Shown piece by piece: positions 43,665-55,842 of a DNA stretch of 64,000 nt. Within the stretch, counting starts at the first letter, position 1. Every line of letters begins with the position of its first letter. The notes below the pieces were generated by a model. The model had not been told where the DNA came from and made no database searches. It saw nothing but the letters and a program-made list of their open reading frames with translations. The position numbers and the translations under genes were made by a program. Where the stretch lies: contig OZ024887.1 of assembly GCA_964017195.1 (NCBI GenBank), positions 8,010,032-8,074,031 on the forward strand, written 5' to 3'. This DNA comes from Siderastrea radians. Its lineage: Eukaryota; Cnidaria; Anthozoa; Scleractinia; Rhizangiidae.

Positions 43665-44222
43665 TTACACCGATCCTGAAAAAAGGGTTGTGTTTTGTCT
43701 CAGTGTTGCTGGTATATACAGATAGTCGAATAGACTGATGTAGGTGTTGATGTCAATACTACACTCATTGAAATAATTGGGGTGAGAGATCCAGGGTTTA
43801 CCAAAAGGGGTGCTCCGACAAATGATCACTGAAAGCGGAAGGTTTTTAGCTGGTCCTGGGCATGCCGGCTCCCGGGATATTTTGAAATTTACGTCCTCGG
43901 AACTGCTATTTCCAACATCATCTTCAACAAAGGTGACAAGTTGATCACCATGAGGAAGTTCATCCATGACAAAAGGATTCTGCACTTCTGTGGATATATC
44001 GTCCCAGCCAATCTCATCAGACTCTGAATCATCATTGCCTCCTTCTACAGCACTATCAACAGCATACTCAGTAAACTCAGAGTAATCGCCCTTTGCCACT
44101 GCCCCGAAAAGTTGAACGCCTCGAACAATTTGCGTCTTGGCAAAGCTTATACCCTTTTGCGCAAGCGCAATCTTGCCACGGACAACACTGGGACTATCAT
44201 CCTGACAACAGTAACGTCCTGC
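43665..44222 (-). CDS. Terminal exon of a minus-strand gene, unknown function
   Basis: Open from an acceptor at 44223-44224 (CAG) to TAA at 43665-43667, about 185 codons. N-terminal part includes A-G-R-Y-C-C-Q-D-D-S and Q-I-V-R-G-V-Q-L-F-G-A-V-A-K-G. The middle is acidic (D-D-S-E-S-D-E-I-G-W-D-D). The end is mixed. It starts in phase 0, matching the end phase of the exon at 44573-44868, so the two probably belong together. I do not recognise a family. It lies downstream of the KDZ-like exons on the same strand and could be their 3' part. Confidence 0.5.
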   Translation of the reverse strand, partial: AGRYCCQDDSPSVVRGKIALAQKGISFAKTQIVRGVQLFGAVAKGDYSEFTEYAVDSAVEGGNDDSESDEIGWDDISTEVQNPFVMDELPHGDQLVTFVEDDVGNSSSEDVNFKISREPACPGPAKNLPLSVIICRSTPFGKPWISHPNYFNECSIDINTYISLFDYLYIPATLRQNTTLFSGSV

Positions 44223-44572
44223 CTGCTATTGAAAGACAGAGAAAACCAAAGGTATAGTTTCAGTTAATTGCATAGTAATAAACGCAAACATCACATTCAC
44301 ACTCATCACACTCAGAAGCATCACAATGAACTATATATACATTGGTTCCCGCTTTAGGCAAGCTTACGTGAAAACGGGTTTGACATCAAGGACCATTCGG
44401 CATGTTGGCTATGTTTGGTAAAAGGTTAATACAAAAGGATCCCTCTGTATTCGCATAACCTGATATAATCACTCTCCCATCTCCCATGTCACCGCCAAGT
44501 AAACATACTAGGTACCATTGAAGGACACTTGAATGACTGCCTGTATGTTTGGTAGTGCAAAAGTAAACTTAC

Positions 44573-44868
44573 AAGAAGATCACCAGAGGACGCACTGGCT
44601 GTGTTGGGTGCATCACTAGAGGATGCGCCAGGTGCATCACTAGAGGATGTGCTGGGTGCCTCACCAGAGGATGTGCCGGGTGCATCGCCAGAGGATGTGC
44701 TGGGTGCGTCACCAGAGGATGTCCCGGGTGCATCACAGGAGCAAGTGTCAGGTGCGTCGCCAGAAGATGTGCCGGGGGCATCAACAGGGGATGTACCTAG
44801 TGCACTACCAGAGGATGTACTGGTTGCGTCACCAGAGGATGTGCACATTTGTTGTTCGATGTTTCCTT
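44573..44868 (-). CDS. Ser/Asp/Ala/Pro-rich repeat exon
   Basis: Bounded by an acceptor at 44869-44870 and a GTAAGT donor at 44567-44572. About 98 codons made of ten-codon-or-shorter units of the type S-S-G-D-A-P-G-T, with unit length 24 bp, repeated about ten times. A low-complexity linker. Incoming phase 1, outgoing phase 0, which joins the next exon at 44222 in frame. The repeat is also open in two other frames, as expected for a 24-bp unit. From 44869 to 45318 nothing else is recognised. Confidence 0.5.
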
Positions 44869-45441
44869 CTAACAGGTACAATAAAAAGGAACAACAATAT
44901 TAATACTTAATGTAAATGCAAGAGTAAGTGAAAATACAAATTGAGGTATGTTGGAGACAAAAAAAGGAGTTAAACTACACACGATAGTATTTAAAGCACT
45001 GAAATGAGGTCAAAGACACACTAAAGGCACTAACACGAGTAAGCAATTTAGTATTCATATATTTGATTGTTCCTTTTGGACTGACTGGTTTTGTTTGCTT
45101 GTTAGTTGGTTTCTTCATTCCTTCTTCCATTAATTTAGGAAAATAATTCAATAGTTATAGTAATTCCTAACAGTAAAAATAATTCCTAATAGTTTAGATT
45201 TTATGCCTTTTTGTTATTGTAAGGTTTTTAGTTAATGGTCCACTTTGTATTAATATAAGTTAGTTAAGGACCTACTTTGTAAATTTTTTGATATCATTTT
45301 ATTTCTGTAAGCCATGCAAATTGTAAGGCGGCTAGGTCTGTTTTATAAAGCGCTATAGAGCTCTCTGGATATAGCGCTATATAAGTAAATAAATATTATT
45401 AATATTATTATTGTTCAGTAACAAAAAGTACTTTGCCTTAC

Positions 45442-48400
45442 AGTTTGATTGGTATTCTTGTACACAGTTTCCATGAATGTGCATCTACTTTGCTGTTATC
45501 TGCAACAAATATTTCTCCATAATAACAGTCTCTTTTTCGCCTGAAACACAACAATATTTAAGACTGAAAATAGAAAATGCCACACATGTTGATGGTGTAA
45601 CCAATGATACAAATGCAAGGAAGCTTGGTTAGTAGTAAACTGTTTGTTCACATAAGCAAGTGCTTTTAAGTTATTCCAAACTACCACAAATGTTCGCCTC
45701 GTAATATGAAAGCACACAATTCAAGATTTCTTCCGTAAATAGCCTGCTGCCAGGATTCTCAAGGTGAAGCTGATTGCCAGATATTCTGATTTGAACTGAC
45801 CTCATAATTACCCCTTTCAATCTTTCAAACATTATCATCAGGTAAAGAGATACTCACATGGACATATTTCTCACTGAGTAATATCATTCAAGAAAACAAG
45901 CTAGCAAGGCCACATGGTGTCAGCAATGTCAATGCTGAACATACCAGTATCATGTAAAAATTGGAAAGCTTTTACATCTGTCTTATATCAACTTCTTCAG
46001 GTACTGAGTACATCTCTGTCAAAATGAGCCATTAGCCATTTTCTTTGCTGTCTACAGAGGACTATTAATTTTGTGTCACTTACAGCATCCTGGTGGACTT
46101 TAATGGAAGCCCTTCAGCAGACAATGAGACCTTGTATTTGCTGTCAATAATTACTACAACATGATTAAAACAACTAGTGATGAGAATACATACTTTCCAG
46201 CTGACTTATAGCGATACAACTTGGCATTCCCATCCACATGAGCAGAATGCTGATACACGGCACAGGTTGGGCACCCAATGAAGTCTTTGGACTGTAGTAT
46301 GTTTAACTCATGACAGCAAAATTTCCACTCTTTAACGGCAATACTGAATGCACTGTCATTAATAACACCCACCTATATAGTTAAAAACAGAACAGGAATC
46401 ATTTACAACTACATAACATTTTCTAAGGAGTGAGGAAGTGTACTGCAGAATTTCTGTGAGTTTTTTAGTGTTGTATTCTACGTAAGATAGAATTTGCCAA
46501 CTTCGATCCTCAATCAATTTATGCTCTGCGATTTAACTCAATATAATAATATTATTATTAATAATCTGTTGTAAGTGTTGAAATTGTTAGCTAACAGTTA
46601 TCTGACAGTGAACCAACAGCAGTTAAAATATGTTTGACGCTGCCAACTGGCAAACTTTGCTGTATATAATTGTAGTTGTGATAAGTATGCAGGAAAAATT
46701 TAAATAACAGATTGACGATACCAATTGGAAATGAAAACAACAACAACAACCAAGAGAAGAATGATAGGAAGGGGGAGGGAGTGACAGGAATGCAGTTACA
46801 CGCATGAAAATCAACAGTATGAATTAAATGCAAATAAAGTAGGACCATCCTATAAGCCATGGCCCTCTCTTCCAAACTCTCCAACAAACTTACCCTTCCT
46901 CTTAAAATAGAAAAATCTTCCAAAGAACCTAAAAAAACCACTCTCAGATGATCCAGGGAGGCGTTTCTGCATCAAGTCCCACTTTGTGAGAATGTCTACG
47001 GTAAAGACATACTGTGTATTCACTATGGAGGCAGGCCAATACCAATAACATACAAGATTGGCAAGATCTAATGGCGAAGATACCTTGCCACAAACAGTGC
47101 ATTGATATCTAAATACACTGAGATCAAATCGTCCTAAAAAGAAGAAGTGAGATCAATCAATAATTGTCAAAGAAACAAACCTGTAATCGCTTTATTTAAA
47201 AAAAAAATCAAAAAAGCAGTTTAAATGAAACTAAGAATATTAAACTGGTTCATAAACCTAATGTAACATTTTATACAGGTAATATAAAATTCTTATTAGT
47301 ATTGACTTTCATTTTATACAGGTCAATAAATGTAAAATTTATACAAGTAATTATGTAAAATTCCTATAGGTATTGACTTTTTCTCTTTTTATTCTGTACC
47401 TTTTTTCTGTAAAGCCCTTGTGGGACGAATAAAGTATGTATTTATGTATGTATATAATACCATCTGCAGTCACAACAATGCATTTGTCATCAGTGAATAC
47501 TGCTGCACACTGTCCCACAGCTGAACATCTCTTACAAGAAAATGATGATACACGTAGAGGAAACCAACATGCTGAAAAATAAATCAATTACATTATGTAT
47601 ATATAAGAATGAAAATCAAATAATAATATTGTTATGCCCAGTGAAAACCCAAAGGCAGTAATAAAACAATTGGTGTGCTTGGGGTCATTAAGAAGTGTCT
47701 GGAAAAATATGTTGAAAGAGTCCCAGGCACAGCCAGCATTAATCCAAAAATTACTCTTCTCGGAACAGCTCACATCCTCAGAAAGGTTCTGTCAGTCAAA
47801 TGAACTCTTTGGCACTTCATTCCATGGTTTGGACCTGGTGCTTCAGGGACTAAACAAGCAAGCCAAGAATTATTATAATAATAATACTCCTAATAATAAC
47901 ACAAATAAAAATAATTTTAAGCCCACAAACAAATAAAAACAAGGTAAAGTTAACACAAGCTATGGTTTCAAAGCCCAAAATATTTGCATTGATTTATTGA
48001 CTGTGACTCAAGATTTCAACTACAATAAAGTGAAAAGATACCAGTCACGGAAGATTGCAAAGGTAGCTAAACACCATAACACATGTACTGTAAGCTTTAT
48101 GCATGGTTCAATTCTACCTGTTACCATCTCCCCCCCCCCCGGGCATACCCCCGGGAATTTCCAATTTTGTTCTCACTTGGCGGTCTATTCCCCACCCCCA
48201 GGCACGCAGAAAGAGACAATTCCCCACCCCAGGGACTCCTCATCGACCACAAATACGTTGTTTTGTGTACAAAACATAGATTACGATATTGCTTTCCGTT
48301 CTATAGCAAAACCGGACGTTTTGACAAGAACTTAAACGCTTTTCTAGAGTTTCTTTTACGAAGGACACTACATGTATTATGTGATAAAAACATGAACACT

Positions 48401-49589
48401 ATATTTGAAAAAGAAAACTGAAGAAAAACCTCTAACCGCACTGGCATACGGCTAGCGAGTAAAGAAATGGTCTTCGCCACGTGATTTATTCTAAATATAG
48501 CACATACGTACAGGAGGCCCGTGAACAAATTGATGGCAGCATTTTAAAGGAGTTTTTCTTAGCTTGTTTCATTAATATAAAGCCGTGCATCCGTTTTCAT
48601 ATAGAGTCTATTTAAGTTGTCTTAGTATATACATAAATACGCTGAAGAAACATTTCTTTGTTTGTGACGAACACCGTCCATTCGAGGACGCATAAAACGC
48701 ACATTCGTTTAACAATTTAAAATAAAAGTAACTTCGAATACAGATTTTAATTTTGAGAGATTATTCTTCTCTAACCAGTGTGCTACAAATTCTAGAGATT
48801 CTCCCTGGAAATAGGTAGTCTTCTCCACGCGGTCCGGCGTCAACCGAGAAGTGACGTACTTCACAAGAACAACAAGAAGTTATTTTCGATTTGCCCTGCT
48901 CCCCTCCCCCTGGGACAAGACGGCTTCAAACAATTCCCCACCCGCGGGACCGAAGGGCTGGACTTGTCCCTGGGGTTGCCGGGGGGGGTGGTAGCAGGTA
49001 AAATTGAACCATGCATTAGCTTACAGTGTTATATACATGAATAAAAGAGACATGCCTTCCAAATTAGTGTCTGTTTCCAGTGTGGAAATTTCGTCCATGC
49101 AACTGCCAGAACAACAACCTCAGAAGCATCATCCTCAAGGAGATCATCAGATGCTATAAACGAAAGCCAACATATGTTTCAGTATGTAAATTTAAGGCAG
49201 GAAATGGATGTGTTAGGGGATGCGTATATCATGTAGCACTCCTCTCTTCTAGGTAGCGGCGACTGAGTGAAGCAATCTTTGTATTGAAGTGTTTACGTTG
49301 GCGAATATTAATAAATTTAAACAGAAATCTTCTAGGTATAAGCCTCACAAACTTAATATAAATATTTCAGTTCGCTAAACTCACCACTAGTACGTGACGT
49401 TCTTGAACGGTAGGGTCTATACCGCGATTTATAAAGTCGATCGCCAGTGAAAGGGTCCCTTCGAAATTCCATGACCGTACGCTTAGTAGTCTTCTTTTTC
49501 TCCAAACTAAGAGCAAGACCCGCAAGTATATCAGAAGGTGTTTCGATCTTCTTTTTGCGGGCACGACGGGTGCCGCGTTGCTCCTCCAT
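45442..49589 (-). CDS. KDZ-transposase-like gene, N-terminal five exons (copy B)
   Basis: Exons in transcript order: 49589-49385 (ATG; E-T-P-S-D-I-L-A-G-L-A-L), 47571-47461 (C-K-R-C-S-A-V-G-Q-C), 47133-46894 (Y-Q-C-T-V-C...Y-W-P-A-S-I-V-N-T-Q and K-R-L-P-G-S-S-E-S), 46372-46194 (W-K-F-C-C-H-E-L-N, then C-P-T-C...H-V-D-G-N-A-K-L-Y-R) and 45540-45442. All have AG/GT borders and the phases agree. Paired-Cys clusters, W-P-A-S, K-R-x-P-G-x-S-E and C-P-x-C...D-G-N-x-K are marks of KDZ (Kyakuja-Dileera-Zisupton) transposases. One extra base in a T run of the third exon (near 46945) breaks the frame before F-S-I-L-R-G-R. The catalytic DDE part is not seen. Could be a dead KDZ element or a domesticated fragment joined to the exons at 44868-43665. 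Confidence 0.6.
48087..49027. mobile_element. Non-autonomous element with inverted ends (copy B)
   Basis: Ortholog of 16121-17069, in the intron between the first two KDZ-like exons. Same ACTGTAAGC...ACAGT ends. Confidence 0.55.
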
Positions 49590-49669
49590 TTTGTTTCCCT
49601 AGGGCTTCCATATGATTTGATGCTTGGCATCCACGCCTCACTAACATCGCGTCTTGTTTTACCGACTAT

Positions 49670-50074
49670 TTAACAAATAAAAAAGCCAAAACCGTGCTTT
49701 GTTCTGTGATAAAGCACGCAAGGAAGTGACGAGAGCACGAAAGAAGTGTAGGGTGAACACGAGCCGCAGGCGAGTGCTTCTCCCCACTTCTTGAGTGCTC
49801 TCGTCACTTCCTTGACTGCTGTATCACAGAACAAAGCACAGTTTTGGCTTTTTTATTTGTTTTATAATAAAGCTTTGCTCACATTTGTAAAGAAACTGGC
49901 TTTTAATTGCAAGAAATCAAGTTTTTTTCACAGCTTGCAAGCGCGCGCAAGAAAGGTTTTCAGCTTGCCAGCGCCCGCAGAATGGCGTCACAGGCTACTC
50001 CATGCATCTGGACTCGGATAAGGCACGCTGTTTCAACCAATCAGAGCGCGCGTTATATCGAAAATTTATTATAA
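49670..50074. mobile_element. Insertion specific to copy B with a long hairpin
   Basis: About 405 bp missing from copy A at CTAT|AGGTAA. The first 195 bp form a hairpin (AAATAAAAAAGCCAAAACC pairs with GGCTTTTTTATTTG) with stem words GTGCTTTGTTCTGTGATA and GTGACGAGAGCAC. The right half is unpaired. Target duplication unclear, possibly TAT. Confidence 0.6.
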
Positions 50075-52918
50075 AGGTAATTCAAGCTTGATGGAGGACA
50101 TGTTGTTAGATGAGTATTGAGTTCATGCAGATGGACTGGGACGAGTACCAACAAATTTTTGGCGGGAACGATGGCCCTTGCTTCGCGCCGGTAAGAACAA
50201 TAAAGTAAACAAACTGTGACTGAATAAAGAGTTTTCGAAAGCCGCTTAGAAAAGTCGTTTCAGGATGTTCGAGAAGCGTTAAATTACTTTTATGCTGCTG
50301 GCCATATCAGCGACAAACCGTTTCTTATCAGTATACGAGAAATACAAGTCAGTTAAATTATGTTATGTCTTCCTGACTCATTTCAAATTGAAGAGTTGGA
50401 TAGCAGCAAATGTAGTTAAAAAACAACAGCAAAACGGCAGAGAAAGAAACAGCGAACAAATGGAGATAAACTTGCGAATCGGTCATGAAAAAAAATAAGC
50501 AACATACTGGGGCTAAATGAATAAATAGCAGCGCATAAATAGTTGAATATGAAAACTTTACTTACAGAGATAACCGAGATGGCGCTTGCCTTCACATTTT
50601 AGCGCAATGCAACTTTAGATAAGACAAATGTGCAAAATATGGCAGTTGAATCCACCCACAAAACTCAAAAGAGAACGTCTGAAAAGATGTTTTAGACTCC
50701 AAGAGCGGAAATACGGCTGAAATGCAGATTAAAATACTAATAATTGCCTTCGTAGTCGTCGGTACGAGGAGCCTTCTCGTAACTCACCGTCATAAAACTG
50801 CTACGGTGAGGGTGAACGAATGAGAACTGGTCATGGGCATTACATCTCGAACCAGATCCCCAGTTCTCGTCCAACCGTACTGGGTAACCGTAATGACCCA
50901 TCTTAAATTCCCTATTGAGTACCCCACGGGGTGCCAATTTACGTTTTGTTGCTTTTCTGCGTTTACTTTGGTGATGCGGAATTGGCACTAATTGAGGGAG
51001 TTTGGATTTCAATTTCATCAGTTTTAGAGCTCCAAATTTCGCATTCAGAAATGCTACAGTTGTTTGATAAACCAATGCACAGCACACCATTCATGCAAAC
51101 AGATGGTAAGCCTGTGAGAACACATAAAGGAAGCATTCACGGGACTAGAAAGGTTGATCGGTGGGTCTGCTGTGTCTCATAATTTCGCCAAATCTATTGC
51201 TTGCCGAAAATATTGACTTTTAATGACTGGTCCCCAAAAACACCAGGTTAAACAATATTTCCTGTTTTGTAAAATTACTGCGTGTTTAAGTGGAATCCAG
51301 GAATCACCTTTTTTTCTGAAAAAAAAAAGCTTACTTTCGTTTTCCCTAGCCGTCACCCAGCCTATAACTCAACTTTGAGCCCCTCCTAGTAGGCCCGATC
51401 AATGTAATCGGTTGTGATCAAAGAAAAGCCGTTCTTGGTGAGGCTAAAGGGAAATTCTGAGAAATATTCTTGGGCTTTTATTTTGTTGAGATTCTGTAAA
51501 TTGTGTAAATTCTGAGGATGATCTTTGAACTTTTGCTCTGTTTAGAAAATGTCCCATCATTTGTGTGAAAACGTCAGGGAACATTGCGTCAAAACATAAG
51601 ATAAGATTGTTATTTATCATTCAACCTTTAACCCCCTTTAACTGACATCACATGATACAAGTACTCATAATTGGTTGAAGCATTTTTGGGAGAACAATAA
51701 TGGCGAAATCTTTGGGACTTTCCCAGCTCATTTACTCCGCTTCAATGCTTTCTATTACTGAGCCAGTGATCAATCAAACACAAGGACATAATTGGGGGGG
51801 GGGGGGGGGGGCTCCTTAGTAAAATTATGCACGGGAAGGATCCACCTGGAAGTTCAAACCCTTACCCTTTAATCCACATTCCTAAAACAACTATTGCACA
51901 TTATCTGTACCTCAACAATTAGCCAAAAACAGTAGATTCGTTCACATACTAAAACAGCATATTTTCCCACTCTTTTGTACGCTGTAAACGCGAAAAAGGC
52001 ACCCCTTCCCCGTATATCCAACGACAGCGATACGGGGGAGGGGAAGCTCATGAAAGACAATGAAATTACTAGGAAAGATAGATTCGCGAGGCATTCATTT
52101 TAAATTCCCAGATCAGAGACTGATATAAAATTCCGGTTGTTATATTTTGAATTTCAGTGCTGGAAGTTGCTCATCAAGAAAGCGATTAAGTCGGATGGAA
52201 ACACAGAATGAGCTAAAATACATCTAATTAGTCAGCAACACGATTTGTTTTAGAACATGATTTACGTACAGCCACACGAACACAAAGTCTGCCGATCATA
52301 TTATGAGGGCGATTGAATTGGTAGGAACACATGATCAGGTCCTATTTACTACTAAGAAAGGGTTAGCGTAAACGCTAAGGTGTCATTTGCTCTTTTCGTT
52401 GGAAGCTAGGATATCGTCTGTTTGCCAATCCGTCAGGAGCAGTATATTATTTCGTAGTTGTTTTTGCCAAAATTTCGAAGAACGTTTTGGAACTCAGGCT
52501 AAGCCAGATACCTCTTCCACGGTTAACAGCAAAGGGCTACTTCTATCACTTTAAGGCGTGACGAAGCAAAAATCTCATGCCGTACTCTTGGAAAGTACTA
52601 GTTGAATGTGTTTCCCAGGACCTGATTCCAAATCGGCCGTCATAGGTTTTCATCACTCAGAAGAATAATTTGCAAACGGAAGCTAAATAACTATTCGTAA
52701 AGATTAGGTTAAGCGAATCACTGTATAATCGAGTTCTGTAGAGTATTGGGGCGATAGCATCATTTGACGTGAAGACACAGCGACTTGCTTTCGTCCAAAA
52801 CGATAACGGAGGCCGGGGGAGGGGGGGGGGCAAGAATCTGACTTTTCCCAAGCAAATATCTTAAAGTTGTATGACTTTAATCTTTTCAGACTTAAAGGCA
52901 AAAACACTTCTCGCGCAA

Positions 52919-53041
52919 CAGTGAAACCCCTATAACCCTGGGTACTTTTCAATACATTTTACTATTACTGGGCTGAAGAAAGATCATTCGTTATACCAGG
53001 GTCTTCGTTACGTAGGGCTTCTTTATATCTTGGTTCCACTG
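52919..53041. mobile_element. CAGTG-type MITE, copy B
   Basis: Ortholog of 29205-29327. Confidence 0.5.
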
Positions 53042-53260
53042 TAACCTGATGTTTAAGGTGAAAGCTTCTCACGCCATATTATTAAACGAGCCAAGAGACT
53101 AAATATTCAGAAAACACGTTAGAGGGACAAGAAGTCACCTCTCGTATACAAACCTAAACATGCAAACTTCCAGGGTTAGATATTTTGTAGTACATCATTG
53201 ATTTCTTGGTACTTAGACTGGAGCAAACAGGACATGTTGAAATACGGTGTTTGCTGAATA

Positions 53261-53438
53261 CAGTGTAACCCAATATCTCGAACCCTACATAACGTACGAA
53301 GACCCTGGTATAACGAAATGTGTTCTTCCGCCCAGTAATAGTAAAATGTATGAAAAAGAACCGCGATATAACGAACCCCCGTTATTATGAACACATTTTG
53401 CCAGTCAGTTGGCACTTCGTTACATCGAGGTTGCACTG
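53261..53438. mobile_element. CAGTG-type MITE with TA target, copy B
   Basis: Ortholog of 29548-29725, same length. Confidence 0.65.
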
Positions 53439-54141
53439 TATCTTTCATTTGAGTGTCCCTCACCGCTAACCGGTAAAATTGTAAGTTGATGAAACAAGTG
53501 GAGCTGGTTTGCGGGTTAAAAGCTACACCAACTTTCTATAGATTTTGATATTAAGATCTTTCCCATATTGACCAGGATATGGCATTATGTACCAACTGGC
53601 GCTCTAAGGGCTTAAAGAGCTAACTGGGTGACCATTGCGTGGGTGACCATCTTTGTATTGGAATCTCCTCAGTTATACGGCCACCAGCGAACCATAAAAA
53701 TGTGCTGGAAAAAGGGAATTTTTAGATAAGGAAGTACCTTCATATCACCACAGGAAGTTACTCAGGTGAATTAGTGACGCAGAGGAAAGAATGGGCCAAA
53801 TTTTTATACCAAAAAAAAGTAACCAACAGCCAAGAGCCTAACAGTCCAACAGCCAAGAACGTAACCTAAAAAAGTCCTTTTTGTCCGCATAAAAAAATTG
53901 AAACTTGTAAATGAAATTTGCGCAATGGTTTGACATAAACTTGACAACCCAGAGGTAGGGTCGTTTTACATCAACCCTAAAATATGGCCGGCCAAAATCT
54001 GTCTACCCAAATCAAAGAGAATGAACTCCACCAGAAATTTCTCACCCCCCAAAAATTCCCAGGGTGTCTCACCTCCCAGGCACTAATATATCTCAGTACC
54101 CCACCCCTACCCCCCGGGCATATTGCACTCGGCTCCTTTTT

Positions 54142-54434
54142 TAGGCTGAGAAAACAGCCGACGTTTCGCGAGGTCGCCACTTGAGCCCTCGCAAAGCGAC
54201 GTCTGAGTAACGAGCGCAGAAATTCCATACTGATGACGCGTCACTACCCAGATCTAGGTAGTGCTTCTAATTGGTTGAAACGAAATTCCCTCGCGTTTCA
54301 ACCAATCAGAAGCACTACCTAGATTTGGGTAGTGATGCGTCATCAGTATGGAATTTCTGCGCTCGTTTCTCAGACGTTGTTGTGCGATGGCTCAAGTTGC
54401 GACCTCGCGAGACGTCGGCTGTTTTCTCAGGCTA
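54142..54434. mobile_element. Foldback MITE, copy B
   Basis: Ortholog of 30429-30721; same arms with a few substitutions. Confidence 0.75.
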
Positions 54435-55842
54435 CTGTGTTTTTGGTTTAAGAAGTTGGCTATAATACCCAGGCAGTCGTCAGATTAACAAAGCGGGTTT
54501 CACTGGACCTGTAGCGGGGTTTGTCTCTTTTTTTCTTCATCTCATGCGCCAACCGAAGACAACAAACGAGGTGAATCAGGAGCCATGAAGTCTCTTGGTG
54601 AACAGGTGAACAAATGACATCGACATCGCGCAGTTCGTGCGGAAGGCAAAAGAAGACGTTTATATTTTCACGTTGAGTTGGGGCTATAGGAATAAGAAAT
54701 GTGTCAAAAATATTCAGGGCTATTTGTCTATAGACAAATCATCTCTTTCGAGTTTTCCGAGAACCAAGCTCTAGAAAACTGTGACTTTCAAGGAAAAGCC
54801 CCTGTCATGTCTGGTTAGAGTTTGTAATTAACCTACTTTCCATTTGTTGTACTTTACCTCTAAGGCCCTATATAGCTTATTCGAAATTTGCGTCAACAGG
54901 TTAGCTTGACACGTGATCATGACTTGAGCAAGGTTTATCAAAGACGGGCCCTTACACTGGCTGGAGTTAATTTGTGAGCCACTAGGTTCAAGAACTACTC
55001 AATTCTTGACATTTTTCTGTTTTCGAAATTGCAAAAAAACAAAACATATAGCAAAAATGAAAACCCGCACGAACTTCAAACCAAACCGTAGTTGCTAGAA
55101 TGGAACCTCTGACACAAGCCATGCGTTTTAAGAAATAACATGCGTTTTATAATATTGCGTTACCTGTATATTTGCGTCACTACTTGTCGAAAGGTGATCC
55201 CCAACTAAACGCCCGGGATTAAAGGTTTACCTTGAATAATTTTTTCGCTGATCTAAACTTGTTTTCACCACAAAATGTTTTGATTCGACAAAATTAACCG
55301 ATCGTGGATTCTAGCGGTTTTGTTCCCTCTTTATATGAGGTAGATTTCAAATGCGTGAATTGAATCAAAAGACCGAACGTTATGACAGACTTTTCATACC
55401 AAATAATTATCATGAGTGTAAATTACTCAGGGAATTTTATCCAGAAAAGGTTTAAAAGCCTCAGGAAGTCCAAGACAGGAAATGTATGCCGTATTTTTCA
55501 GTTCCCGAGTATAGCATTTTCCCTTGAGCAAAAAGCTATATCCTGTCCTGGAACAATAAATTCTTTCCTTGGAACCCTCCAACTTCTAGTGCGTTTGAAT
55601 CGAGTTTTTCCCTTTGATCGTATAATGTCCAAAAGCCTTTTGAAAATTGTTGCGTACCAATCGGTCGCGCCACCATTTATCGCAGGGTCCCCCAAAACCT
55701 CCAAATATAAGCGTCATTGCAATAAACTAACCCTGGCCCCCAATAAAATCACGGTCAAAACATAGGTCTTCTTTCGTCCCCACCCCCATAGGACATCATT
55801 TAGCAACCGATCAATCATCCAGTGGCCTTAGCTTGATCAACC

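Larger units (their letters stand above)
45319..55842. repeat. Duplicated locus, copy B (direct repeat of 12979-32130)
   Basis: Collinear with copy A from AATTGTAAGGCGG to GCTTGATCAACC; it has the empty sites for the insertions listed under A. Own extras: the insertion at 49670-50074, about 190 bp near 51966-52153, and about 34 bp near 52222. Its right flank (55843 on) has no counterpart beside copy A. Apart from the KDZ-like gene and MITEs, 50080-55842 holds no gene I can recognise. Confidence 0.93.

Noticed and set aside
44601..44910. Plus-strand repeat ORFs of 87-100 codons
   Set aside because: Antisense of the 24-bp repeat exon, which has splice borders and phase support on the minus strand.
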